NCBI GenBank assembly: GCA_033182465.1
Contig: CP137323.1
Location: 1,922,001 to 1,986,000 of the forward strand
DNA: 64,000 nucleotides
DNA from: Sanghuangporus weigelae
Taxonomy: Eukaryota > Basidiomycota > Agaricomycetes > Hymenochaetales > Hymenochaetaceae
Reading direction: 5' to 3'
The translations under genes and the position numbers were made by a program. The notes beneath the pieces are model-generated. The model did not search any database. It had not been told where the DNA came from and saw only the letters and a list, made by a program, of their open reading frames with translations. Positions 26,936 through 37,034 of this stretch are shown in pieces. The number at the start of each line of letters is the position of its first letter. The first letter of the stretch is position 1.

Positions 26936-29125
26936 TTAGCTGTCCGGGGCGATCTGTGCAAGTCTCTCCTTCCTTGGAACAATCCTACACTTGAATGGCT
27001 TGACAAAACTAACGGAAGTTTCAGGTCGGCCAACGCTAATGTATATGACAAGGGAGTAAGAGCTTACTGGACAAGGCCGCTCTCGAATTCAGAAACAGGG
27101 TTGACATCTTCTCCCGTAACGGGGTCTTTGGATGGTAGGATGTCGAATGCCGCTAGGACATTCGCCATGGTCGCCCACATCACTAACTCTGCGAATGCAC
27201 GGCCTGGACAGACTCTAGGCCAAGACCGCACCATTACTCGAGAAATACTTATTTTCATAGATGAGAAACTCATCTTACCTTCTTCCAAAGCCAAACACAG
27301 GAAAGATCAGATCGTCTGCAGCCGTGTCTCCATGAACGGCATGTCTGTCCGGGTCGAACTTCTCCGGGTCAGGGAAGATGTTAACGTCTCTCATCATATG
27401 CCTTGTGTGTGTCTTTAATCCAACACCATGTGTATTGATCCATCGACACGAGACTCACCAAATATTGGGCATGATCATGGTGCGCGCCGGTATTGTCCAT
27501 CCGCGATATTCATCCGTTTGGATGGAGGCATGAGGGAATCCAAGAGGTGAAGGAGTATGGATTCTATGACACAAGTCTAGTTTCACCGGAAAGCGACGTC
27601 GAGGGCTCAACACTCAACATACCTCAAAACCTCCTTCAGAATACAATCGATATACGGAAGACTCGCCCTGTCCTCTGGCAACGGAAGTCTATCGAGACCG
27701 ATGACGCTGTCAATCTCTTTCTGTGCGCGCTTTTGCACATCCTGGTCAAGGACCATCATAAGGAAAAACATCGTAATGGCGGTTCTGGTCTGCATTGATG
27801 CGTGAGACCTTCAATAAATCTGAGCAAAGTGTATTAATCCTACAGAGTCAGTGCCACCTTGTTCATCGAGAAATTCGTGAGTATTTATTAGATCGTTCCG
27901 ACGAGCCCTTTACGGAACCTACCAATATAAAAGGTGCCAGTAAAGTTTCTTAAGCTCACTTCTTCCTCGTAGCTCATCTCGCGCAAGTCATCATACTCAT
28001 CGAGTAGTTGATAGATGATACTAGGCGGTAACATCCCGGAAACCTTCAAATCGTCAACGATCATAGAAGTGATTATTCTTCAGCTTTTAGCAAGGACAGA
28101 AAAAGTACCTTCTTGAATTTTGCCTCCTCGAAAGGTAGCGAGAAAGCAGTCTTCAGCGCATCTCGAGCCTCAAGCGCCTTTCGTTTGAGACCCATACCTG
28201 GCACCCATGTTGGTACGTAACGCACTGGTGATGCGGAAGTCAGAGAAGGCTGATGGCGGAAATGTTTCTCTACAGACATAAAGGAAAGATATCTATGACA
28301 GTAGCTCCGACACTTCCGCACAGGGCGGTCATTCGAGCAGCCCGTTCGGTTTCAGCGATGTAAGTGTCGTTTACAGGATTCCCGGAGATACTGCGTCCGT
28401 AAACAACCTCCATTATAATGCTTGCGAAAAGTCTACCAAACCCATCAGCGAATTATCTTGCGAAGTGAATATTAGGGTTATTCCGATACCCATGAATATC
28501 TTGATAAAACTCGTCCGGGCACAACCAAAGGCGGTGAAGGAATTTCCGGACCCGACCTACGAGTATCTCATCATAGGAATGGATGGTAGACGAGCCGAGA
28601 TGTTCCTGCATCAGTCGGCGCTGTTTACGAAATTGCGCATGACCATAGGGCATCATAACGATTGTTTCGTCCCAGCCAATCCTGAATCCCGTTAAGAAAG
28701 CGGTACGGAAGCAGATAATCAATGAATGGGTTTACATTTCAAGCAACGGCACCTTTGGCCTCTCGGAAAGGTTTGCACCTTTCTTTTCCAGCAGATCGCA
28801 GGCCGCATCGATAGTGTTGACGACAATCATTGGACGTCCCAGCGCCTTCAGAAAAATTACCGGACCTTGATGGTCGCAGATATACGTGAAGTATAAATGA
28901 TAAGAAACATAGTCACCTCTAAAAAGAGAAGAGAAACGCACCGTACAAATTCTCCCATTCAGCGAATGTCCTCCATGGAAAACTCTGCGGGATTTTCATG
29001 ACATGTCCAAGGAATGGGAGTCCCGATGGACTTGGAGGAAGTTTCCGTGTTCCTTGCCTGAAGTATATGACGGCACAAACCGCAAGTAATGGAATCGCAG
29101 GGTACAGCCAAAGAGAGAATTCCAT
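26936..29125 (-). CDS. cytochrome P450 monooxygenase, array copy 1
   Basis: Microsomal class II P450. It starts at ATG 29,125 with an N-terminal membrane anchor (MEFSLWLYPAIPLLAVCAV) and a Pro-rich hinge (KLPPSPSGLPFLGH). The I-helix motif GGTDST comes from a 14-nt exon (27,844-27,857). The K-helix ExxR is KEVLR. The heme loop FGFGRRVCPGRAFAE is split by an intron right after FGFGR. The last exon codes KPFKCRIVPRKERL and ends at TAA 26,936-26,938. About 510 aa is expected, and all exons read open. A TATA box lies at 29,178-29,184. The overall pattern resembles the fungal O-methylsterigmatocystin-oxidoreductase-like P450s. The CYP family and substrate cannot be set from sequence alone. It is closest to copy 2, with which it shares flanks from a segmental duplication. 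Confidence 0.88.
27844..27857 (-). other. 14-nt micro-exon coding the P450 I-helix motif (copy 1)
   Basis: Fourteen bases between an AG acceptor and a GTAGG donor supply GGTDS of the oxygen-activation motif and restore the frame between the neighbouring exons. Exons of the same size and place occur in the other three P450 genes. Confidence 0.8.
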
Positions 29126-29177
29126 CTTGATGCACACACCCCAGAGGCATTTGGGAATAGGAGCAGGCAGCGAGAGC

Positions 29178-29184
29178 ATTTATA
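29178..29184 (-). promoter_or_regulatory. TATA box of P450 copy 1
   Basis: On the minus strand this reads GATAAAGTATAAAT, with TATAAAT starting about 53 bp before the ATG at 29,125. The same arrangement occurs before the other P450 genes. Confidence 0.65.
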
Positions 29185-29309
29185 CTTTATCAGCGTCAAT
29201 TACGACAAATACTGATGAAACGAGTAATACATCGGCAGCGCGCTCAGACTCTCTAACGATCTATCTCCACGATGCAAGAACTGTGGTACTTATGCATCAC
29301 TTTGACGTG

Positions 29310-29856
29310 GAATTAATATTAGAGTTCCGCAGAGTATCGCATATAGCATATACGATACGGCGTATACGCTATACGCTATGCGTATCAGCTCAAGCAACTG
29401 AATTACACGCTCGTATGCGTTTAACGACGGCGTACATTTTAGGGCCTGAAAACAGTAAGAAATCTCGGACTTGAATAAGAAATTTGCCCCTTTTGTTTCG
29501 AAATGAGATTTTGCTCACCGAAATCTTACCGTTGGGTGTATGGCCACGGCCTAAGTACCACGTTCGGCATAATATTCAGGGTTGTCTCGCATATCATGCA
29601 AAACTAAAACTATATAATTTCATACTACTTACCGTATCTGACAGAATCTCGTCGTTTGTGCACAAATTAGCATTTGTATTAGGCGTCTCGACTTAAGGAA
29701 CACAATTATTGAAAGTATTTTCTAGGTACAAACATGACGTGCAATGGTCAGAATACTATATTGTTGATGTGGTCCCGTATAGGCCGTATAATATATGTGC
29801 ATATCCGTATCTCACTTCAAGATCAAATATACGAGCATATCGTATATGATGCAATA
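29310..29856. mobile_element. candidate non-autonomous hAT-like insertion
   Basis: About 550 bp is present between two blocks that are contiguous in the sister duplication unit (around 33,380). Its left part is dense in TATACG-type motifs (GTATACGCTATACGCTATGC near 29,362). The right part again has TATACG, CGTATA and TATCGTATATG runs. Fungal hAT elements often have such subterminal motifs. I see no transposase frame and no clean terminal inverted repeat or 8-bp target duplication. It could equally be ancestral sequence deleted from the other unit. Confidence 0.35.
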
Positions 29857-30376
29857 GGCAGATGAAAAGTCCAGGTGATTACCACACAGTGTGCATTATA
29901 TGAGCCTCGATAGACAGTCTGGGATGACGAAAGAGGTCCATAACAATGCATATAACTATAGTACGGGGATCGTTAGGATTTTATAGCTTTCGGTGAGCGG
30001 GGAATGCTTCGGCATGCCGTCAGATAGGTTCTGTAAATGAGACATCTCATAAAACGTTCTTACCTCCAAGCCTCAGCCTCCGAGAGTAGCCTTTTTCATG
30101 CTAACGTACTGGCCACCGCGTCCACTCGCTTCAAGATGACAACAAGGACACGACAAAATATGTGAACGTCAGTTTCCGTTCTGCTGAAGATCGACGACAA
30201 TACCAGTACTTAGAAAAGAATAGGCGTGGCGATCAGGCATAACTATATATGGTTATATCGATCTGCATAATTAATTAGCTTATTTTATATTCCTTCGATT
30301 TTTTTCTACTTGTGCATCGTTTGGTATTCATTACTTCGCCAATAAGCACCTCCGAAAGCTTATAGCGGCAATACCA

Positions 30377-30925
30377 TCAGTTATTTCGAGTAATCTGGGT
30401 AAGCCTGTCTTTTCTTGGAACAATCCTGCACTTAAATGGCTTAATCATGCTGACGAGCGAGCGAGAGTAGCAAATCAAAATGTGAATCAGAATGTGTTCG
30501 GGCTCATACTTAACAATGTCACTTTCGCGTTCAAACACAGGGAGAGCTTCTTCTCCGGTGATCGGATCCTGCTATGGCATAATAGTGAACGCCGCCAGAA
30601 CATTTGATATTGTAATCCACATCACGGATTCCGCGCGACGACCAGATTCTAATAGAGAAAGTTAGATCGCCGTGGAGGGATTTTCTGACTAAATTAATGA
30701 TTACAACTAGACTTGCGTTCTTCCAAAGCCGAAGACAGGAGCAACAGGGTCAAAAGAGGCTTTATCAGCTTGTGCTCCAAATGGGCCATATGCCTATCAG
30801 GATCGTACTTCTCTGGGTCGGGGAAGGACTTCGCATCTCTCCTTTTGTTTTTGCGAAGTTGAACCTGAGTATCCCGATACATTGAGTTAAGTCTACCAAA
30901 TGTTAGGTATGATCATTAACCGTAA
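30377..30925 (-). pseudogene. C-terminal relict of a P450 (copy of array gene 3)
   Basis: The 3' half of a P450 gene matches gene 3: the same tail IVPRKDRLTQI-type codons ending at a TGA (30,377-30,379), the same cues around 30,540-30,600, and PDPEKYDPDRH from the region before the heme loop. Bases around 30,630-30,655 that should code the Cys heme loop are shortened and altered, and the frame before the heme loop shifts after HKLIKP. Upstream it stops at the codons for IIPNIW, after which the sequence becomes the 3' flank of P450 copy 2. The gene was therefore probably truncated at birth by a duplication breakpoint and then decayed. Confidence 0.8.
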
Positions 30926-31014
30926 ACCCAGTCATCCTTCGCTATTTTATTCATTCTTTGTTGGCATCATCTAGACTGTTAAGGGATAATTGCTACAATC
31001 GGGGCAACTTTTTT

Positions 31015-33195
31015 TTAGCTATCCGGGGCGATCTGTGCAAGTCTCTCCTTCCTTGGAACAATCCGACACTCGAAGGGCTTGACGAAGCTAGTAGCAAGAG
31101 TTTCAATTCAGCTTGCGCTTACGCATGTGAGAAGGGGGAGGAGATCCTACTAGACAACTCCACTCTCAAATTCAGGAGCAGGGTAGACATCTTCTCCGGT
31201 TTCGGGATCTTTGGATGGTAAAATGTCGAATGCTGCCAGGACATTCGCCATTGTTGTCCACATTATTGACTCTGCGAATGCACGACCTGGGCAGGCCCTA
31301 GACGAAGACCAGATCGTATCTCAGCGATCAGCTACTCTCGTGAATGAGAGAAGAGCTTGCCTTCTCCCAAAACCAAACACAGGAAAAATTAGATCGTTCG
31401 TGGCCGTATCGCCACGAATGGCATGTCTGTCCGGGTCAAATTTCTCCGGGTCGGGGAAGGCGTTGACATCTCTCATCATATGCCTTGCGTGCGTCCTCAA
31501 TTCATTACCATGCATGTCGATTCATTGAGACGAGGCTCACCAGACGTTGGGCATGATCATGGAGCGTGCCGGTATTGTCCATCCACGATATTCGTCCGTT
31601 TGGATGGAAGCATGAGGGAATCCAAGAGGAGCAGGAGGATGGATTCTACGACAGTAAGTCTAGTATTATTAGCCGAGCAACATCAATAGTTCGACGCACC
31701 GCAAAACCTCCTTCAAAATGCAATCGATGTATGGGAGGTTTGCTCTATCTTTTGGCAATGGAAGTCGATCGAGACCAATAATGCTATCAATCTCGTTCTG
31801 TGCGCGCCTTTGTATGTCCTGATTAAGCACCATCATAAGGAAAAACATCGTAATGGCGGTTCTCGTCTGCGTTGGCACCAGACCTGAGCAAATTCATCAA
31901 ACGGGAAACAGTTGAGCCTACAGTATCGGTGCCACCTCATTAATCGAGAAGTTCTTGAGTGATTGCTCAAATTTCTGACGAGTTCCCGAGAGGACCTACC
32001 ATTATAGAAGGTACCCGCGAAGTTTTTCAAGTCCATTTCTTCCTCGTGGCTCATCTCGCGCAAGTCATCATAATCATCCAGCAATCGGTAGAGAATACTA
32101 GGTGCTTCAATCCCAGAAGTCTTCGAATCATTAGCAATCGAATCGTGGGTGTGCTCTTTAGCATATGGCAGAGACAACAAATCACCTTCTTGGATTTTGC
32201 TTCCTCGAATGGCAGCGAGAAAGCAGTCCTCAAAGCATCTCGAGCCTCAAGTGCCTTTCGTTTGAGACCCATACCTGGCACCCATGCCGGTACGAAGCGC
32301 ACTGATGATAAGGACGTCAGAGAGGATTGACGGCAAGAAGATTCACTTACGTACGAAAGGGGAAGATATCTATCACAGTGGCTCCGACATTCCCGCACAA
32401 GGCGGACATTCGAGCCGCCCGTTCGTTTTTTACAATGCAAGTGTCATTTACAGGATTTCCGGAGATACTGCGTCCGTAAACTACCTCGATTATGATGCTT
32501 GCGACGTGTCTACAAGGAAAGTATAAATGAGTTAGTTTCCGGATACAGAGATTAGTTCGGTACCCATGGATATCTTGGCAAAATTCGTCCGGGTACACCC
32601 AAAGGCGATGAAGGAATTTCCGGACCCGATCTACGAGTATCCTATCATAGGAGCGGATAGCAGACGAGCCCAGATGTTCCTGCATCAGTCGGCGCTGTCT
32701 GCGAAATTGCGCGTGACCATAGGGCATCATAGCGACCGTCTCGTCCCAGCCAATCCTTAGTCGCATTCAGAAAGTGGTATGGAAGCAGATAAGCAGTAAA
32801 AAAATGGCTTTACATTTCAAGCAACGGCGCCTTTGGTCTATCCGAAAGGTTTGCACCTTTCTTTTCCAACAGATCGCAGGCCGCATCGATAGAGTTGACG
32901 ACAATCATTGGACGTCCCAGTGCCTTCAGAAAAATTACCGGACCTTGACGGAGTGCGTGAAACATGATAAGAATCATAGGCACCTCAAAAAAGAGACTTT
33001 GTTCTACGTACCGTACAAATTCTCCCATTCAGCGAATGTCCTCCATGCAAAAGTCTGAGGGATTTTCATGACGTGTCCAAGGAATGGGAGTCCCGACGGA
33101 CTCGGAGGAAGCCTCTTTGTTCCTTGCCTGAAGTATATGGCAGCACAGAATGCAAGTAATGGAATCGCAGGGTACAGCCAAAGAGAGAAGTCCAT
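31015..33195 (-). CDS. cytochrome P450 monooxygenase, array copy 2
   Basis: Close sister of copy 1 with the same exon plan. ATG is at 33,195, the anchor is MDFSLWLYPAIPLLAFCAA, the hinge is RLPPSPSGLPFLGH, and the start of the B-region is ILKALGRPMIVVN-like. The I-helix GGTDTT comes through a 14-nt exon (31,922-31,935). ExxR is KEVLR, the heme loop is FGFGRRACPGRAFAES, and the last exon codes KPFECRIVPRKERLAQI and ends at TAA 31,015-31,017. The intron inside the heme loop has a GC donor (AAG|GCAAGC at 31,359-31,360) where copies 1, 3 and 4 have GT. Read open throughout, it is predicted to be functional. The substrate is unknown. Confidence 0.88.
31922..31935 (-). other. 14-nt micro-exon coding the P450 I-helix motif (copy 2)
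   Basis: GTGGCACCGATACT on the minus strand, preceded by AG and followed by GTAGG. It codes the core of GGTDTT and keeps the frame with both flanking exons. Confidence 0.82.
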
Positions 33196-33930
33196 CTTGA
33201 CACACACACCCAGGGGGCATTTGTGAATAGGAGCACAGAGAGAGCAATTTATACTTTATCAGCGTCAACGATAAGTGCTGATGAAGCGAATAATACATTG
33301 CCAGCGCACTCAGATACTTCTTTAACGATCTATCTCCACGGTGCATTGCAGAAGAACTGTGGCGTGCATCACCTCGACGTGCAACACACAGATGGAAAGT
33401 CGAGGCGGTTATCACACAGAGGATGCATTATTTACGCCTCAGTCTCGATAGACAGCCTCGGACGACGGAAGGAGTCCATATAACAATGCATCAAAGCATA
33501 GTGCGAAGGAAGATCATCAGTCACGATGCGGACAGTGCTTCGGCACGCCGTCAGATAGGTTCTGTAAATGATACATCTCATAAAACCTCCTTACCTCCTT
33601 ACCTCAGTCGCCGAGGCCCGAGAGTAGCTTTTCATGCTAACATGCTGGCCACCGCGTCCGTAACCCGCTTCAAGATGACAACAAGGATACGACAAAGAGT
33701 TTCCAACGGATCTTGGAATTGGTCTCGGTGAAGATCATACTCAGAAAAGATAAGCGTGGCGATCAGACCTGACTAAATATGGTTCCATCGATCTGCATTC
33801 TAACAATAGCAACAATAGCCGACAAAACAAAGCTTATTTTATATTCCTTCAAATTTTCTACATGTGCATCGTTTGATATATCCATTACTTCGTCAAGAAG
33901 CACTTCCGAAGTCTTATAGCGGCAATACCA
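33196..33930. other. spacer upstream of P450 copy 2
   Basis: Homologous to the spacer upstream of copy 1 but without the 0.55-kb extra block. It holds the copy-2 promoter at its left end and the 3' flank of P450 gene 3 at its right end. No gene is seen. Confidence 0.7.
33247..33253 (-). promoter_or_regulatory. TATA box of P450 copy 2
   Basis: On the minus strand GATAAAGTATAAAT, with TATAAAT about 52 bp before the ATG at 33,195. It is identical to the block before copy 1. Confidence 0.65.
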
Positions 33931-36114
33931 TCAGTTATCTCGAGTAATCTGGGTAAGCCTGTCTTTCCTTGGAACGATCCTGCACTTGAATGGCTTAATC
34001 ATGCTGACGAGCAAGGCCAGCAAATCAGAATGTGTTCGAAAACATATGAAGACAAGGCTCGTACTTAACAATGTCGCTTTCGCATTCAAGTACAGGGAGA
34101 ACTTCTTCTCCGGTGATCGGATCCTGCCATGGCATAATAGTGAACGCCGCCAGAACATTTGATATTGTTATCCATATCACGGATTCGGCAAATGCGCGAC
34201 CTGGACAGACTCTGGAAGCCAAAAGTATCATCGCTTAGAAGTTGTCCGATTCACAGGAAGATAGACAGAGCTTACCTTCTCCCAAATCCGAAGACAGAAG
34301 CAATAGGGTCGTGCAAGGCCGTATCATCAGAACGTTTACCGCCTGAACGGGTAAGATGTCTGTCAGGATTGAATTTCTCTGGCTCGATGAAGTTCTCCTC
34401 ATCCTTCATCATATGCCTATTTATTCCTTGAGTCAAACGTGAAGAATTTCCGCTCGTCATATTGGGATTCACCAGATGTTAGGTATGACCATGGATTTTC
34501 CCGGAATGTCCCATCCACAGTACTCGTCTCTCTGAGTGGACTGATGAGGTAGCCCGAGAGGAGCAGGGGGATGAATTCTATGACACTAGAATTTGGTGAA
34601 AAGGCAATATGTGATCGTCGCTCTCAATGCACCTTAGAACTTCTTTGATAAGGCAATCGATGAACGGGAAGCTTGCTCTATCATCGAGCAAAGGGAGACG
34701 ATCAAGGCCAATGGTCCGGTCGATTTCTTCCTGAGCTCGCTTTTGGACCTCCTGGTTACGCACCATCATCAAGAAAAATGCTGTAATAGCAGTAGCAGTC
34801 TCGATGAATGGATTAGACAGAAAGCGGGCATATGTAAGCGGTTAATTAAGCGTACTGTCTCTGTACCACCTATTTAATTGAGCGTCATCAGTGGAAGTTT
34901 GAAGATAGTACATCAAGCTCACTTAGATAGAAAGTCCCGGTAAAAGTTTTTATGTCCTCTTCATGGCAACTGATGTCACTCGTGGTTTTGTACTTGTCCA
35001 AGACCTTGTAGAGCAAAGCGGGATTTGCGACTCCTGAATCCTTTGATCGTACGATGATCAACCGTGTTCTTCTGACAAAGGAAGAGAATGCCAATCACCT
35101 TTCTGGACTTTGCTTCCTCAAATGGCAATGTGAACGCAAGTTGAGAGGAATCACGCGCCTGCAAAATCTTTCGTTTAAGGCCCATACCTGGCAACCAGGC
35201 AGGCAAATGACGGACTGTCAAGGCTGAGGTTAAAAACACCTGGAGAGCAGAAGAATTGGGAAACGGACGGAAGGGAAACAGATCTATTATCGTTGATCCT
35301 ATGTTGCCTGTGGCTACTATCAATTTAAGCGCCCTCATATTCACTCTGATGAGAGGATCATCCGAAGGCTTGCAGGATGCTTCATGACCGTAAACAGCCT
35401 CAAGAATGATGCTAGCGACGTGACTAATGAGCAAGGTAAGTGAATATTTCGAGACTAGGCATGGCAGTGCAGTCGATTACCCGAGAGTATCTTTATGGAA
35501 GTCGTCCGGCGAAACGAGAAGTTGCTCGAGGAACTTTCGGACACGCTTTTCTAGGACACAATCGAAGGAACGAATAGCAGATGGCCCAAGGTATTCTTGC
35601 ATCAGGCGTCTCTGTTTGCGCTGTTGCACGCTACCATGTTGTAGCAGAGGAAGTGTAACACCCCAGCCGATCCTATATGCCATTAGTTAAGCAACTATCA
35701 GGGTGAAAACATTGTATTACATTTCAAGAACAGGCATATTTGGCCTATTCGAAAAAATTGCACCTTTCTTATCCATAAGGTCGCGAGCAGCAGTAACAGA
35801 GTTGATAATGATCATAGGGCGACCTAATGCCTCCGCAAAAGTAACGGGTCCTTCGAAACAAAGATACGAAATATCTGTGTCAATAGCGACAAACGGGAAG
35901 AAAGGATTGCAAGCATATAAATCCCACCATATAATTTGCCCCAGTCAGCGAAAGTCTTCCATGGCTGAGTCGTCGGGATTTGCAGGGCATTTCCAAGTAC
36001 CGGGAGTCTTGGTGGACCCGGGGGAAGTTTGCGTCTTTTTTGCAGGAGTAGACGGGCAGTAGAGCAAGCAAGCAGAATCAGCACTACGGACAGTGCGGGA
36101 ACGAGATTCACCAT
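33931..36114 (-). CDS. cytochrome P450 monooxygenase, array gene 3
   Basis: ATG at 36,114 opens an anchor (MVNLVPALSVVLILLACS) and hinge (KLPPGPPRLPVLGNALQI). The domains follow the usual order: PGMGLKRKILQARDSS, the I-helix exon (34,856-34,869) reading SGTETT, KEVLR for ExxR, PEKFNPDRH, then FGFGRRVCPGRAFAES split by a GT-AG intron. The stop is TGA at 33,931-33,933. Glu stands where the I-helix acid is normally Asp, a conservative change seen in some P450s. It is more distant from copies 1 and 2 than they are from each other. A partial copy of this gene is the relict at 30.4-30.9 kb. The function is probably oxidative tailoring or detoxification, with unknown substrate. Confidence 0.86.
34856..34869 (-). 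other. 14-nt micro-exon coding the P450 I-helix motif (gene 3)
   Basis: GTGGTACAGAGACA on the minus strand between AG and GTACG codes SGTET of the I-helix. Its size and position match those of the other array members. Confidence 0.8.
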
Positions 36115-37034
36115 GATAAGCGCAAATTGGGAGGTCAGCAGGACATGGGATTTGGCAAGGTATTTATACCTTATCGACATCATACAATGCATCAAGTAGC
36201 GTTACGCCAGAGTAACCAGCTTTCCACGTCCGGATTTGGGGGGGGCGACCTATCTCCATTATCCACCTCGACGCGTCATGGAAGAGCTAGTACTTGAAGA
36301 TATGCGACAAGCAAGCATCAATCAAGTCGTAGTACAATAGACGAGCATAAGTCCTGAGGCCAGATAAGTCGAGCCATCGAAAGTCGTCAATGTCGCCGCC
36401 GCCGTCGAAGAGCTTATCAAGAGCTCAACGAATATTAATCGGGCAACAAAACTAGGCTATGAAAGCGCCACCGCGCCGCCTCCGCATCTTTCGAGTTCAA
36501 GGGCCGGAAGTTCCATCACCGCATTTCACTTCAATTCCACAGCATCTTAAGACGATAAGGTTATGAGTGTTAGAGTAAGTAGGGAAAAAAAGAACACTAC
36601 TCGATACTCGAGTTTCCCACGGTATTCCTCACTCTAAATCTCAAGTTTCTACTTACATTAATATTGAACACGATGGTGTAGAAAGATATAGGATATTTTT
36701 CTATCACAGTATATAAGCCAGGTATGCGAAGAGAACAATATGTGACTCGATTACTATATATTCTAAGTTGTTTGTGACGCCTGTACACCGACTCCCGAGG
36801 CAATCCAGTTTTCTTCTACAATATTCCTTGGCCTGCAGTACTCTTCGCTTTTCAACTTATCCGACGATTTTGCGGTCGTTCACGCGCACAATGACCAGTA
36901 AGAAGAGACTTTACAAAATCATCATTATCTGTAAGACGAAGTAATAATAATACGGCTCGTTTGATTCATTTTACATGCGAGTTATACTAATAGTGGCCTG
37001 TTCCCCAGGACATATGGGCTGTTCCGGGAAGCTC
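36115..37034. other. intergenic region between P450 genes 3 and 4
   Basis: About 0.9 kb containing the gene 3 promoter at the left and the 3' flank of gene 4 at the right. A G run at 36,237-36,246 and AT-rich sequence are present. No gene is seen. Confidence 0.65.
36162..36168 (-). promoter_or_regulatory. TATA box of P450 gene 3
   Basis: On the minus strand GATAAGGTATAAAT, with TATAAAT about 48 bp before the ATG at 36,114. The GATAA-TATA composite is shared with copies 1 and 2. Confidence 0.65.

Larger units (their letters stand above)
29126..30376. other. P450 copy 1 upstream region and duplicated spacer
   Basis: This region aligns by eye with 33,196-33,930, the region upstream of P450 copy 2, apart from about 0.55 kb present only here (29,310-29,856). 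Shared landmarks include the TATA region and the stretch CGTCAGATAGGTTCTGTAAA (30,019 on; 33,549 on). No gene is seen. Confidence 0.7.

Noticed and set aside
29126-30376. Spacer considered as part of a long-terminal-repeat type element
   Set aside because: The similarity to 33,196-33,930 is explained by the segmental duplication that also contains the P450 genes. No coding parts of such an element are present.
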